Source of the DNA: Streptomyces fulvoviolaceus
GTDB taxonomy: Bacteria > Actinomycetota > Actinomycetes > Streptomycetales > Streptomycetaceae
Assembly: GCF_000718165.1 (NCBI RefSeq)
Contig: NZ_JOEY01000032.1
Span: forward strand, 62,001-126,000
Direction: 5' to 3'
Length of the DNA stretch: 64,000 bases
The notes beneath the pieces were generated by a model. It was given only the letters and a program-made list of their open reading frames with translations. It was not told the origin of the DNA and ran no database searches. Numbering within the stretch: position 1 is the stretch's first letter; every line of letters begins with the position of its first letter. The position numbers and the translations under genes are program-made. Below, piece after piece: positions 8,456 to 17,465 of this stretch.

Positions 8456-9331
8456 TCAGCCCGCCGACTCCGCAGCGTGCGGGCTGAGCACGCCGAACGT
8501 GACCAGGGCGATGATCACGATGCCGAGGGCGATGCGGTAGTACACGAACGGCATGAAGCTCTTGGTGGAAATAAACTTCATGAACCAGGCGATCACGGCG
8601 TATCCGACCACGAAGGCGATCACTGTCGCGAAGATCGTCGGTCCCCAGGAGACGTGGTTGGACTCCATCGCGTCCTTGAGTTCGAACAGGCCGGAGGCGA
8701 GTACCGCGGGGATGGCGAGGAGGAAGGAGTAGCGGGCCGCGGCCTCGCGCTGGTAGCCCATGAAGAGGCCGCCGCTGATGGTGGCGCCGGAGCGGGAGAC
8801 GCCCGGGATGAGGGCGCAGGCCTGGCAGAGGCCGTAGATCAGGCCGTCCTTGACGCTCAGGTCCTCAAGTGACTTGCGCTGCTTGGCCGCGCGGTGTCGG
8901 CCGCCGCTCTCGTCGCGGGCCGCCAGCCGGTCGGCGATGCCGATGACGATGCCGACGACGATGAGCATGGTCGCGGTGATCCGCAGATCGCGGAACGGCC
9001 CCTCGATCTGGTCCTTGAGCGTGACGCCGAGCACGCCGATCGGGATCGAGCCGATGATGACCAGCCAGCCCATCTGCGCGTCGTGGTCGCTGCGCATCTC
9101 CTTGTTCGCCAGCGAACGCGTCCAGGCCGAGATGATCCGCCCGATGTCCTTGCGGAAATAGATCAGTACGGCGGCCTCGGTGCCGATCTGGGTGATCGCC
9201 GTGAAGGCCGCTCCCGGGTCCTCCCAGCCGGCGAAGGCCGCGGTCAGCCGCAGATGCGCGCTGGAGGAGACGGGGAGGAACTCGGTCAGCCCCTGGACGA
9301 GTCCGAGGATGAGGGATTCAAACCAAGACAT
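8456..9331 (-). CDS. uppP: Undecaprenyl-diphosphatase (bacitracin resistance protein)
   Basis: 291 residues, typical for UppP/BacA. This integral membrane phosphatase recycles undecaprenyl pyrophosphate to the monophosphate carrier for peptidoglycan and wall polymer synthesis. The first signature, GLVQGLTEFLPVSSSAHL, lies at residues 10 to 27 and includes the catalytic glutamate region. The second, PGVSRSGATISGGL, is in the middle. Seven to eight hydrophobic helices follow the usual order. The ATG at 9331 (MSWFESLILG) is the family's start, although the ribosome-binding site is weak. The gene stands alone. Confidence 0.95.
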   Translation of the reverse strand: MSWFESLILGLVQGLTEFLPVSSSAHLRLTAAFAGWEDPGAAFTAITQIGTEAAVLIYFRKDIGRIISAWTRSLANKEMRSDHDAQMGWLVIIGSIPIGVLGVTLKDQIEGPFRDLRITATMLIVVGIVIGIADRLAARDESGGRHRAAKQRKSLEDLSVKDGLIYGLCQACALIPGVSRSGATISGGLFMGYQREAAARYSFLLAIPAVLASGLFELKDAMESNHVSWGPTIFATVIAFVVGYAVIAWFMKFISTKSFMPFVYYRIALGIVIIALVTFGVLSPHAAESAG

Positions 9332-9478
9332 GAAGGTAGGGAGTCCAAGCGCTGATCGTGTGAAGGGCGTCGGGCGCACGCGAGGTCACCGGGTGTGGTG
9401 ATCGGGGTGCCGAGGGCAGCGTAGCGTCCCGCGGTGACAGGCCCGGCACAGGGGCGTGAGCGCGGAGTTCTGGAACGG

Positions 9479-9949
9479 CTACGCCGCCGTCGGCCCTGTC
9501 ACCGTCCAGCCGGGGGCCTGCGGATGGGCCGTCAAGTCCCCGTGGGACACCGTGCCGCCGCAGGTCGAGCAGGTGACGACGGGGACCAGTTCGTTGCCGC
9601 AGCTGTGCTCGACCACCATGGGCCGCTCGTCGTCCTGGCGCAGGTGTCGGTCGCCCCACGCCATGAGGGTCAGCAGGACCGGCTCCAGTTCGAGCCCCGC
9701 CAGCGTGGGTCGGTACTCGAAGCGCTGCGGCCGCTCGCTGTAGACCCGCTTCGTCAGGATCCCGGCGTCGACGAGGCGGCGCAGCCGGGTGGCGAGGATG
9801 TCGCGCGGGGCGCCGATGTTGCGCACGAGTTGGTCGAAGCGGCCGTTGCCCAGGCACGCCTCCCGCAGGACGAGCAGGGAGTACTTCTCGCCGACGAGCG
9901 CCAGGGCGTCGGCGATCGAGCAGGGGCGCGGGTCCTTGGTGGCGGCCAT
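9479..9949 (-). CDS. HxlR-family winged-helix transcriptional regulator
   Basis: 156 residues. It opens with the family hallmark CSIADALALVGEKYSLLVLR, a winged helix with a cysteine in position for redox or ligand sensing. GRFDQLVRNIGAPRDILATR and RRLVDAGILTKR, which form the recognition and wing parts, follow. The C-terminus carries extra cysteines (SCGNELVPVVTCSTCGGTVS), so metal binding or thiol sensing is possible. It is divergent from the thiolase gene, with an inverted repeat between them. A TAGACT hexamer 7 nt before the ATG suggests a leaderless transcript. Confidence 0.9.
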   Translation of the reverse strand: MAATKDPRPCSIADALALVGEKYSLLVLREACLGNGRFDQLVRNIGAPRDILATRLRRLVDAGILTKRVYSERPQRFEYRPTLAGLELEPVLLTLMAWGDRHLRQDDERPMVVEHSCGNELVPVVTCSTCGGTVSHGDLTAHPQAPGWTVTGPTAA

Positions 9950-9989
9950 GCGGACCAGTCTAGGGGAGGGTTTGTTTTTCCAACCCGCA

Positions 9990-10029
9990 GGACTATGGTG
10001 AGTTTGGATTTCCTACTTACCAGTAGTCC
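9990..10029. promoter_or_regulatory. Imperfect inverted repeat in the HxlR/thiolase divergent region
   Basis: The half-sites GGACTATGGTGAG (9990 to 10002) and CTTACCAGTAGTCC (10016 to 10029) are near reverse complements, differing by a 1-nt gap and one substitution. They lie between the divergent HxlR regulator and the acetyl-CoA acetyltransferase gene, which makes this a plausible HxlR operator controlling both directions. Confidence 0.55.
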
Positions 10030-10070
10030 GGTGGTTCCGAGACATGTCCGAAAACATGGAGGACCGCACC

Positions 10071-11240
10071 ATGCGTGACGCAGTCATCGTCGAAGCCGTA
10101 CGCACCCCGATAGGCAAGGGCAAGCCGAACGGAGCCCTCGCGCACGTCCACCCCGTGGAACTCCTCGCTCACACCCTGCGCACCCTTGTCGAGCGCTCCG
10201 GCGTCGACCCGGCGCTGATCGACGACGTCATCGGCGGCACCGTCGACCAGGTCGGCGAACAGGCCATGAACACCACCCGCTACGCCGTCCTGTCGGCCGG
10301 CTTCCCGGAGACCGTCCCGGCGACCACCGTGGACCGTCAGTGCGGCTCCTCCCAGCAGGCCGTGCACTTCGCGGCGCAGGGCGTCATCGCGGGCGCGTAC
10401 GACATCGTCGTCGCCTGCGGGGTCGAGTCGATGAGCCGGGTGCCGATGTGGTCGAACGTGCCGGCCGGCACCGACCCCTTCGGCCCCGGAGTCGCCGAGC
10501 GCTACAAGGAGGGCCTCGTCCCGCAGGGCGTCAGTGCCGAGCTCATCGCCGCCAAGTGGTCGATCACCCGCGAGCAGATGGACGCCTTCGCGGTGTCCTC
10601 GCACCGCAGGGCGGCCGCGGCCTGGGACGCCGGCCTGTTCGACGCCGAGGTCGCGCCCCTGGAGGGCGTCACACGCGACGAGTGCGTACGGCCGGGCAGC
10701 ACCCCCGAGATCCTCGGCGGCCTCAAGCCCGCCTACTACGACCCGAACTTCGCCGAGCGCTTCCCGCAGATCGAGTGGAACGTCACCGCGGGCAACGCCA
10801 GCCCGATCAACGACGGCGCGTCGGCCGTGCTCATCATGTCCGGCGAGACCGCGACCCGCCTCGGCCTGCGCCCCCTCGCCCGACTGCACAGCTTCGCCGT
10901 CACCGGTTCCGACCCCTTCCTCATGCTCACCGGCGTGATCCCGGCGACGGAGAAGGTCCTGCGCCGGGCCCACCTCAGCCTCGACGACATCGACCTGTTC
11001 GAGATCAACGAAGCGTTCTCCAGCGTGGTGCTCTCCTGGCAGCAGGAGACGGGTGCGGACCTGTCCAAGGTCAACGTGCACGGCGGTGCGATCGCGCTGG
11101 GGCATCCGCTGGGAGCGAGCGGGACGAGGCTGACGACGACACTCGTACACGCGATGCGGGAAAGGGGTGCTCGCTATGCCCTGCAGACGATGTGCGAGGC
11201 GGGCGGCCTGGCCAACGCGATGGTCTTGGAGAGCGTCTAG
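10071..11240 (+). CDS. Acetyl-CoA acetyltransferase (thiolase II family)
   Basis: 389 residues of a degradative or biosynthetic thiolase, condensing or cleaving acyl-CoA units. The active-site nucleophile Cys is in TTVDRQCGSSQQAVHFAA. The Asn/Glu motif reads INEAFSSVVLSW, the catalytic His is in GGAIALGHPLGASGTR, and the second Cys is in MCEAGGLANAMV. I chose the ATG at 10071 because GGAGG lies 8 nt upstream and MRDAVIVEAVRTPIG is the family's start; a longer frame begins at 10044. It is divergent from the HxlR regulator, which probably controls it. Confidence 0.94.
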   Translation: MRDAVIVEAVRTPIGKGKPNGALAHVHPVELLAHTLRTLVERSGVDPALIDDVIGGTVDQVGEQAMNTTRYAVLSAGFPETVPATTVDRQCGSSQQAVHFAAQGVIAGAYDIVVACGVESMSRVPMWSNVPAGTDPFGPGVAERYKEGLVPQGVSAELIAAKWSITREQMDAFAVSSHRRAAAAWDAGLFDAEVAPLEGVTRDECVRPGSTPEILGGLKPAYYDPNFAERFPQIEWNVTAGNASPINDGASAVLIMSGETATRLGLRPLARLHSFAVTGSDPFLMLTGVIPATEKVLRRAHLSLDDIDLFEINEAFSSVVLSWQQETGADLSKVNVHGGAIALGHPLGASGTRLTTTLVHAMRERGARYALQTMCEAGGLANAMVLESV

Positions 11241-11250
11241 GTAATCGCCC

Positions 11251-11324
11251 TTCAGGGGCGCGGGGCTGTGTCGATTTGCGGCTCCGCCGCGTGGGCGCGA
11301 CCAGCCACAACGAACCCGCAGACG
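11251..11324 (+). repeat. Interspersed intergenic repeat, copy 1
   Basis: Contains the core GGGGCGCGGGGCTGTG, then TGCGGCTCCGCCGCGTGGG and CGCGACCAGCC. The same blocks recur at 23.1 kb and, inverted, at 47.0 kb, with a shorter variant at 13.6 kb. The internal GCGGCTCCGCCGC can fold, so it may end both convergent transcripts (thiolase and TVP38 genes). Confidence 0.75.
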
Positions 11325-11347
11325 CCACACGGCAGGACCTGGCACCC

Positions 11348-12112
11348 TCAGCCGCGCAAATGATGCCGCTTGCGCCATGCCACCACCGCACCCACCAGCG
11401 CCGGCAGCGCAATGCAGGCCATCGCGATGAGGAAGGCGGGCGAGGTCGGCGTAGAGGCCCGCGCGCCCGCGACGACGTACGCCGCGGTGTTCGGTATCGA
11501 CCCGAGCGCCGTCGCCACCAGGAACGGGAGACAGCGCATGCGGGAGACGGCGGCGCAGTAGTTCGCGGCCCAGAACGGCACCCCGGGAAAGAGCCGCGCG
11601 GCCAGCATCGAGCGGAAGCCGTGCCGGCTGAGCTGCCCGTCCGCCGCCTTCAGCCAGCGTCCGCGCAGCAGCGGGCGCAGGGCGTCCTGGCCGAGGACGC
11701 GGCCGAGGCCGAAGGCGATTCCGGCGCCGAGCACCGTGCCCGCGATCGCCGCACCGGTACCGACCTGGGAGCCGAAGAGAGCGCCGGCCGCGAGGTTCAG
11801 CAGGGGCCGCGGTACGAACGCCACGGTGCACAGCCCGTACGCCACTGCGAACACCAGCGCCGCCGCGGTTCCGCCGAGCTGCGGCGGCCAGCCGTCCGCC
11901 AGCAGGCGCTGCGGCTCGAAGAGCAGTACGGCGGACGCGGCGCCCACGAGCAGCGCGACTAGGAGGGACAGCCGCGACCACGGCGAGAGCAGCACTCTCG
12001 TGCAGCGTGCGGCGAGGCCCACCGGGGTGGGTGCGGGGACGGCGAGCTCCGTGGCGATGGCCCGGGGAGAGGCCGTGGCGGTGCCCCCAGAGCGGGTGGT
12101 GGCATCGAGCAT
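11348..12112 (-). CDS. TVP38/TMEM64-family membrane protein
   Basis: 254 residues. A cytosolic N-terminal tail of about 40 residues is followed by a first helix (LSLLVALLVGAASAVLLF) and the SNARE-associated/VTT domain with re-entrant glycine-rich segments (VPRPLLNLAAGALFGSQVG, AGTVLGAGIAFGLGRVLG). The family motif is LFPGVPFWAANYCAAVS, and a terminal helix and basic tail (WRKRHHLRG) close the protein. Members act in lipid scrambling or membrane homeostasis, but the bacterial role is poorly defined. It is divergent from tuf3 and convergent with the thiolase gene. Confidence 0.88.
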   Translation of the reverse strand: MLDATTRSGGTATASPRAIATELAVPAPTPVGLAARCTRVLLSPWSRLSLLVALLVGAASAVLLFEPQRLLADGWPPQLGGTAAALVFAVAYGLCTVAFVPRPLLNLAAGALFGSQVGTGAAIAGTVLGAGIAFGLGRVLGQDALRPLLRGRWLKAADGQLSRHGFRSMLAARLFPGVPFWAANYCAAVSRMRCLPFLVATALGSIPNTAAYVVAGARASTPTSPAFLIAMACIALPALVGAVVAWRKRHHLRG

Positions 12113-12422
12113 TCGGTGACACTAACCGACCTGTGTGTCTGATCGCTGTATGGAGCCTGTCCGTTGTCCCTGTCGGCGCCGTGGAAAACCATTCGACGTG
12201 GGACAACGCGTCGGCAATGATCTGCGTCATGTTCCGGTACGCCTTCCTTCTCGCAGCATCCGCAGCAGCGGATGCCCCGAAGGCTGCCGTTCCCGTTCTC
12301 CTGGCCGCTGTCGACGGCGCCCGAAGCTGACCCTCTCCGGATAGTCCGGCGGACCCCGCAAGGGGAGGGTCGGCGAGTCCTCGGGGTCCCCATCTCCTAC
12401 CAAGAGGCTTCGAGGTACAGCC
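12113..12422 (+). promoter_or_regulatory. 310-bp leader region of tuf3 with a long stem-loop
   Basis: No gene is seen here. Just before tuf3, ACCCTCTCC (about 12330) can pair with GGGGAGGGT (about 12362) in a 9-bp stem with one G-U pair. The loop itself contains a smaller CCGG-ATAGT-CCGG hairpin. GAGG sits 8 to 9 nt before the ATG. The length and structure suggest a regulated 5' leader for an alternative EF-Tu. Confidence 0.45.
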
Positions 12423-13592
12423 ATGCCCAAAACGGCTTACGTGCGCACCAAGCCGCACCTGAACATCGGCACGATGGGTCACGTCGACCACGGCAAGACC
12501 ACCCTGACCGCCGCCATCACCAAGGTCCTCGCCGACCGCGGCGCCGGCACGTTCGTGCCGTTCGACCGCATCGACCGGGCCCCTGAGGAGGCCGCGCGCG
12601 GGATCACCATCAACATCGCGCACGTCGAGTACGAGACCGACACCCGGCACTACGCCCACGTGGACATGCCGGGCCACGCCGACTACGTCAAGAACATGGT
12701 CACCGGGGCCGCGCAGCTCGACGGGGCGATCCTCGTCGTCTCCGCGCTCGACGGGATCATGCCGCAGACCGCCGAGCACGTGCTGCTCGCCCGGCAGGTG
12801 GGCGTCGACCACATCGTCGTCGCCCTCAACAAGGCCGACGCGGGCGACGAGGAGCTGTCCGACCTCGTCGAGCTGGAGGTCCGCGATCTGCTCAGTGCGC
12901 ACGGTTACGGCGGCGACGCCGTACCCGTCGTCCGGGTATCGGGGCTGAAGGCCCTGGAGGGCGACCCGAGGTGGACGGCCTCGGTCGAGGCGCTGCTCGA
13001 CGCGGTGGACACGTATGTGCCCATGCCCGAGCGGTATCTCGACGCGCCCTTCCTGATGCCGGTCGAGAACGTGCTCACGATCACCGGGCGGGGGACCGTC
13101 GTCACCGGTGCGGTGGAGAGGGGCACGATTCGCGTGGGCGACCGTGTCGAAGTGCTCGGCGCCGCCGTGGAGACGGTGGTCACCGGGCTGGAGACCTTCG
13201 GCAAGCCGATGGACGAGGCGCAGGCCGGGGACAACGTGGCGCTGCTGCTGCGGGGAGTTCCACGGGACGCCGTGCGGCGCGGGCATGTGGTTGCCGCGCC
13301 CGGCAGCGTGGTGCCTAGCCGCCGTTTCTCAGCGGAGGTGTATGTGCTGTCGGCGCGCGAAGGGGGTCGTACGACACCGGTGTCGACCGGGTACCGGCCG
13401 CAGTTCTACATCCGGACCGCGGATGTGGTCGGGGACGTGGACCTGGGGGAGATCGCCGTCGCCCGGCCCGGAGAGAGGGTCACCATGACCGTCGAGCTGG
13501 GGCGGGAGGTGCCGTTGGAGCCCGGGCTCGGGTTCGCCATCCGTGAGGGTGGGCGGACAGTTGGTGCGGGGACGGTGACGGCTGTCGGCTGA
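12423..13592 (+). CDS. tuf3: Elongation factor Tu, divergent paralogue (EF-Tu3)
   Basis: 389 residues. EF-Tu carries aminoacyl-tRNA to the ribosome as a GTP complex. G1 is GHVDHGKTT at residues 19 to 27, the switch-I region reads [19 protein letters not shown]3 is [12 protein letters not shown] where housekeeping EF-Tu has DCPGH, and G4 is NKAD where NKCD is usual. Domains 2 and 3 follow ([45 protein letters not shown]). The substitutions and an isolated locus away from rpsL, rpsG and fus fit the third, stress-associated EF-Tu known from some streptomycetes. The assignment of the symbol is by this resemblance. Confidence 0.93.
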   Translation: MPKTAYVRTKPHLNIGTMGHVDHGKTTLTAAITKVLADRGAGTFVPFDRIDRAPEEAARGITINIAHVEYETDTRHYAHVDMPGHADYVKNMVTGAAQLDGAILVVSALDGIMPQTAEHVLLARQVGVDHIVVALNKADAGDEELSDLVELEVRDLLSAHGYGGDAVPVVRVSGLKALEGDPRWTASVEALLDAVDTYVPMPERYLDAPFLMPVENVLTITGRGTVVTGAVERGTIRVGDRVEVLGAAVETVVTGLETFGKPMDEAQAGDNVALLLRGVPRDAVRRGHVVAAPGSVVPSRRFSAEVYVLSAREGGRTTPVSTGYRPQFYIRTADVVGDVDLGEIAVARPGERVTMTVELGREVPLEPGLGFAIREGGRTVGAGTVTAVG

Positions 13593-13621
13593 CGGCTGAG
13601 CCGGGATGGACCGTAGGGGCT

Positions 13622-13680
13622 GAGGGGCGTGGGCGACTGCAGGCCGGCCATGGCTGGTCGCGCAGTTCCCCGCGCCCCTC
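13622..13680 (-). repeat. Interspersed intergenic repeat, copy 2 (variant, inverted)
   Basis: On the minus strand it reads GAGGGGCGCGGGGAACTGCG then CGACCAGCCATGG. Its ends (GAGGGGCGTGGG and CCCGCGCCCCTC) form a 12-bp inverted repeat with one mismatch, so it can fold as a terminator-like structure after tuf3. Confidence 0.65.
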
Positions 13681-13727
13681 ATCGGCACTGCGGCACCCCT
13701 CGCCGAAGGCCACCGCACAATAGATGC

Positions 13728-14573
13728 GTGAACGAAGCCATCCCCGTCACCCGTGACGTCGACCACGGCACCGCCAAGCTCATGCCCGACGTCGATCGCG
13801 CGCGGGCCTGGCTGCTCACCGTCGACGGGGCTCCTCAGTCGTACGTCGATCTGGACGAGCCGACGTATCTGGAGTTCGAGTACGCGCGGCGGTTCGGGCA
13901 TGTCCTGGACGCCGTCGCCGAGCCGGGGCGGCCGCTGGACGTGCTTCATCTCGGCGGCGGTGCGCTCACGCTGCCCCGGTATCTGGCCGCGACCCGGCCC
14001 GGGTCCCGGCAGGACGTCGTCGAGGCCGACCGTGCCCTGCTGGGGCTGGTGGTCGAGCACCTGCCGCTGCCGGAGGGCGCGGGGACGGCGCTGCACACCG
14101 CGGACGCCCGGGCCTGGCTGGAAACCGCCCCCGCGGACTCCGCCGACGTCCTCGTCGCCGACGTCTTCGGCGGTTCCCGGGTCCCGGCGCATCTGACGTC
14201 CGTCGAGTACGCCCGTGAGGCCGGCCGGGTCCTTCGGGACGGTGGTGTCTACCTGGCGAACCTCGCCGACGCGGCGCCCTTCGCGTTCCTGCGCTCCCAA
14301 CTCGCCAACTTCGCCGCGGTGTTCGAGGAGCTCGCGCTGATCGCCGAGCCGGGCGTGCTGCGCGGGCGCCGGTTCGGGAACGCGGTGCTCGTCGCCGCGC
14401 ACCACCCGCTCGACACGGCCGCCCTGGCCCGGCGCACCGCCTCCGACGCCTTCCCGGCGCGGGTCGAACACGGGCCCGCCCTGCGGGAGTTCATCGGCGG
14501 CGCGCGGCCCGTCCGGGACGCGGACGCCGTGCCGTCACCCGAGCCCCCCGACGGGGCTTTCGGTATCGGCTGA
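13728..14573 (+). CDS. Spermidine-synthase-like methyltransferase-fold protein
   Basis: 281 residues from a GTG at 13728. The Rossmann-type SAM or dcSAM binding core is visible as PLDVLHLGGGALTLPRYLA (around residue 65), followed by an acidic strand end (QDVVEADRALLGLV) and ADVLVADVFGGSRVPAHLTS. This is the spermidine synthase family layout without the N-terminal membrane domain found in some actinobacterial homologues. The family transfers aminopropyl groups, but many actinobacterial members have no demonstrated activity. It overlaps the convergent MFS gene by 39 bp. Confidence 0.82.
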   Translation: MNEAIPVTRDVDHGTAKLMPDVDRARAWLLTVDGAPQSYVDLDEPTYLEFEYARRFGHVLDAVAEPGRPLDVLHLGGGALTLPRYLAATRPGSRQDVVEADRALLGLVVEHLPLPEGAGTALHTADARAWLETAPADSADVLVADVFGGSRVPAHLTSVEYAREAGRVLRDGGVYLANLADAAPFAFLRSQLANFAAVFEELALIAEPGVLRGRRFGNAVLVAAHHPLDTAALARRTASDAFPARVEHGPALREFIGGARPVRDADAVPSPEPPDGAFGIG

Positions 14574-15845
14574 GCCGTTTCCGGCGCCCTGCTCGCCCTG
14601 GGCCACGTGCTTGGTGTTCCGCCGCAGGTTGCGTACGTCGGGCACGGTCAGGACGCCCGCCGTGACGACCACGACCAGCGCCGCACAGCCCCACAGCGCC
14701 CCTGCCCGTCCGAACGCCGACTCCACCGGGCCGGCGAGCGCCGTGGCCAGCGGGACCAGCGCCACCGAGCCGAACCAGTCGTACGCCGAGACCCGGGAGA
14801 GCTTGTCCTCGGGGATCTCCTGGTGCAGCGCGGTCATCCAGGAGACGCCGAACACCTCCACGGTCGCGCCGGCCACGAACATCGCCGCGCACAGCCAGCC
14901 CACCGACACCGGCACGGCGAGGGCGGCCGACGGCAGGGCGAACGGGAAGACGCAGAGGGTGCCGACGAACAGCAGACGGCGTGGCTTCCAGCGGGTCATG
15001 AGCAGGGCGCCGGCGACCGTGCCCGCCCCGAAGAAGCCCAGGGCCAGGCCCCAGGGGGCCGCCCCGCCCAGGTGGTCCCGGGCGACGAGTGGGCCGTAGA
15101 CCGCGTCGGCGGCGGCGACGACCGCGTTGGCGATCGAGAACTGGACGACGATGCCCCACAGCCACGGCCGCCCGGCGACCTCCCGCCAGCCCTCCCGGAG
15201 ATCGGAGAGCATGCCGCCGCCGGGCTCGCGCACCGGAATGTGGCTCACGTCGAGGAAGGACCGCAGTGAACCGGCGACCGCGAACGCCACCGCGTCCGCC
15301 GCCAGGACCCAGCCCGGCCCGATCGCGGCGACCATCGCACCGCCGAGCGCCGCACCGCCCAGGGCCGCGCCCTGCATCGCCATCCGGAACACCGCGAAGG
15401 CACGGCCGGCCTGCTCGCCCTTCACCGAGGACAGCAGCATGCCCTCGGCCGCCGGGCTGAAGAACGCCTGGCCGGTGCCGCCCAGCGCGGTCAGCAGCAT
15501 CATCTGCCACAGCTGCGGGTGTCCGGCCAGGACGAGGATGCCGAACGCGCCCTGGGACACGCAGTTGAGGGCGTTCGCCGCGACCATCACGTGATGCCGG
15601 GGCAGCCGGTCCGCGACCGCACCGCCGATCAGCAGGAAGACCACCAGCGGCAGCGTGCGCGCGGCGGCCACCAGCCCGACGTCCCCGCCGTCGCCGCCCG
15701 CCTCGAGCACCGCGAACGCGGCGGCGATCAGCGCGCCGTGGCTGCCGAGGTTCGTGACGAACGCCGCGGCGGTCAGCAGGCTGTAGTTGCGGTCCGCCCA
15801 GGCAGGTCGGCGGGAGCGGCGGGGTGGGTCGGCGGCTGGGTTCAC
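14535..15845 (-). CDS. MFS transporter (drug/proton exporter type)
   Basis: About 436 residues from a GTG at 15845; the frame continues upstream to 15953, but the extra residues look non-coding. Twelve hydrophobic helices are apparent. Typical MFS loop features are present: GGAVADRLPRHHVMVAANAL between helices 2 and 3 (A motif) and repeated Gly/Ala helices (GGAALGGAMVAAIGPGWVL). The layout resembles the enterobactin-exporter-like or MFS_3 group of export proteins. The substrate is unknown. The stop overlaps the end of the convergent spermidine-synthase-like gene. Confidence 0.88.
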   Translation of the reverse strand: MNPAADPPRRSRRPAWADRNYSLLTAAAFVTNLGSHGALIAAAFAVLEAGGDGGDVGLVAAARTLPLVVFLLIGGAVADRLPRHHVMVAANALNCVSQGAFGILVLAGHPQLWQMMLLTALGGTGQAFFSPAAEGMLLSSVKGEQAGRAFAVFRMAMQGAALGGAALGGAMVAAIGPGWVLAADAVAFAVAGSLRSFLDVSHIPVREPGGGMLSDLREGWREVAGRPWLWGIVVQFSIANAVVAAADAVYGPLVARDHLGGAAPWGLALGFFGAGTVAGALLMTRWKPRRLLFVGTLCVFPFALPSAALAVPVSVGWLCAAMFVAGATVEVFGVSWMTALHQEIPEDKLSRVSAYDWFGSVALVPLATALAGPVESAFGRAGALWGCAALVVVVTAGVLTVPDVRNLRRNTKHVAQGEQGAGNGSADTESPVGGLG

Positions 15846-15995
15846 CGGGCGACTATGGCCGCCGTGGGGCCGACTTGCCAAACGTTCTGGCGACGTACAC
15901 GAGAACGACGCCTGGGTCGGGGTCGGGCCGTGGGGATACGGCGGTCGTCGCACCGGCCTGGCCAGCGGATGCTACTCGCAGGTAACATCGTGGCC

Positions 15996-16448
15996 ATGAG
16001 CGCAGACCAGATGTCCATCGGCGAGATGCTCGCCGCCACCGTCCCCATGGCCCGGACCCTGAACCTCCAGTTCCTGGAGACCAGCCCGGACAAGGCCGTG
16101 GTCGCCCTGCCGGACCAGGGCGAGTTCCACAACCACGTGGGCGGACCGCACGCCGGCGCGATGTTCACGCTCGCCGAGTCCGCCAGCGGCGCGATCGTCC
16201 TGGCCGCGTTCGGGGACCAGCTCTCGCGCGCCGTGCCGCTCGCCGTCAGCGCCGAGATCGCGTACAGGAAGCTCGCGATGGGCGCCGTCACCGCCACCGC
16301 GACCCTGGGCCGCCCGGCCGCCGAGGTCGTCGCGCAGCTCGACGCGGGGGAGCGCCCCGAGTTCCCGGTGACGATCGAGATCCGCCGCGCCGACGGTGCC
16401 GTGACCGGCGAGATGACCGTCGTGTGGACGCTGCGTCCCAACGGCTGA
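15996..16448 (+). CDS. Hotdog-fold thioesterase-like protein (DUF4442/PaaI type)
   Basis: 150 residues with the hotdog signature HNHVGGPHAGAMFTLAESAS, where the Asn/His and following helix form the acyl-CoA site, and downstream strands SRAVPLAVSAEIAYRKLAMG. The likely role is hydrolysis of an acyl-CoA thioester; the substrate is not predictable. A TAACAT hexamer lies 7 nt before the ATG, which suggests a leaderless message. The gene converges with galU, with a strong shared terminator between them. Confidence 0.85.
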   Translation: MSADQMSIGEMLAATVPMARTLNLQFLETSPDKAVVALPDQGEFHNHVGGPHAGAMFTLAESASGAIVLAAFGDQLSRAVPLAVSAEIAYRKLAMGAVTATATLGRPAAEVVAQLDAGERPEFPVTIEIRRADGAVTGEMTVVWTLRPNG

Positions 16449-16460
16449 GCACGTCCTCGT

Positions 16461-16500
16461 ACCCGCGGGCCCCGGTCGGTCGTAGCCGGGGCCCGCGGGT
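16461..16500. terminator. Bidirectional terminator-like hairpin
   Basis: ACCCGCGGGCCCCGG (16461 to 16475) and CCGGGGCCCGCGGGT (16486 to 16500) form a perfect 15-bp stem with a 10-nt loop. It sits between the convergent thioesterase-like and galU genes. A poly-T tract is lacking, as is common in Streptomyces. Confidence 0.75.
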
Positions 16501-16505
16501 GTCCC

Positions 16506-17465
16506 TCAGGCCGCGAGCCGCTCGCTGTCGGCCGCCCCGCCGCCTTCCAGTCCCGCGACGAACTCCTTGAGCCAGCCCACGAATTCGGGGCCCAGGTCCG
16601 GCCGGTCGCAGGCCAGGCGGACCACCGTGCGCAGGTAGTCCGCCTTGTCGCCGGTGTCGTAGCGCAGCCCGTCGAAGACGACGCCGTGCACCGTGCCGCC
16701 CGTGGCGAGCTCCTGGAGGGCGTCGGTCAGCTGGATCTCGCCGCCCCGGCCCGGCTCGGTGCGCTCCAGGGTGTCGAAGACGGCGGGGTCGAGGACGTAG
16801 CGGCCGATGACCGCGTAGGCGCTCGGCGCGTTCTCGGGCGAGGGCTTCTCGACCAGCCCGGTGACGCGGACCACGCCCTCGTCCCCGGTCGGCTCCACGG
16901 CCGCGCAGCCGTAGAGGTGGATCTGCTCGCGGGGCACCTCCATCAGGGCGATCACGCTCCCGGCGTACCGGTCGCGCACGTCGAGCATCGTGCTGAGCAG
17001 GGTCTCGCGCGGGTCGATCAGGTCGTCGCCGAGGAGGACGGCGAAGGGCTCGTCGCCGACGTGGCGGCGGGCGCAGAGCACCGCGTGGCCGAGGCCCAGC
17101 GGCTCGCCCTGGCGGATGTGGTGGATGTTGGCCAGCCGTGCGGGGTCGCGCACCGCGTCCAGTCGGACCGAGTCGCCCTTGGCCGCGAGCGCCTGCTCCA
17201 GCTCGTAGGCGTTGTCGAAGTGGTCCTCGATGGCCCGCTTGTGCCGGCCGGTGACCATCAGTACGTCGTCGAGACCGGCCGCGGCGGCCTCCTCGACGAC
17301 GTACTGGATGGCCGGCTTGTCGACGACCGGGAGCATCTCCTTCGGCGTCGCTTTCGTCGCGGGCAGGAACCGGGTGCCGAGGCCGGCGGCGGGGACGACC
17401 GCCTTGCGGACCGTGCGGGTGGGGGTGGGCGTCGGTGTCGTGTGGGGGACGATCATGCGGCTCAT
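16506..17465 (-). CDS. galU: UTP-glucose-1-phosphate uridylyltransferase
   Basis: 319 residues. The enzyme makes UDP-glucose for glycogen-like polymers, wall teichoic acids and glycosylation. The nucleotide-binding start VRKAVVPAAGLGTRFLPATK is diagnostic, followed by KEMLPVVDKPAIQYVVEEA, DNAYELEQAL and FAVLLGDDLID, and GLVEKPSPENAPSAYAVIGR in the second half. The N-terminal run of Thr-Pro repeats (HTTPTPTPTRT) is unusual. The ATG at 17465 is preferred, and a second Met three codons later is equally possible; neither has a strong ribosome-binding site. The gene is transcribed away from the sigma-like fusion gene. Confidence 0.94.
   Translation of the reverse strand: MSRMIVPHTTPTPTPTRTVRKAVVPAAGLGTRFLPATKATPKEMLPVVDKPAIQYVVEEAAAAGLDDVLMVTGRHKRAIEDHFDNAYELEQALAAKGDSVRLDAVRDPARLANIHHIRQGEPLGLGHAVLCARRHVGDEPFAVLLGDDLIDPRETLLSTMLDVRDRYAGSVIALMEVPREQIHLYGCAAVEPTGDEGVVRVTGLVEKPSPENAPSAYAVIGRYVLDPAVFDTLERTEPGRGGEIQLTDALQELATGGTVHGVVFDGLRYDTGDKADYLRTVVRLACDRPDLGPEFVGWLKEFVAGLEGGGAADSERLAA

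Noticed and set aside
10017..13286. Minus-strand open frame of over 1000 codons across the thiolase, TVP38 and tuf3 genes
   Set aside because: It runs antisense or in wrong frame through genes with clear motifs; such shadows are common at very high GC, and its sequence has Arg/Gly/His-rich low complexity without domains.
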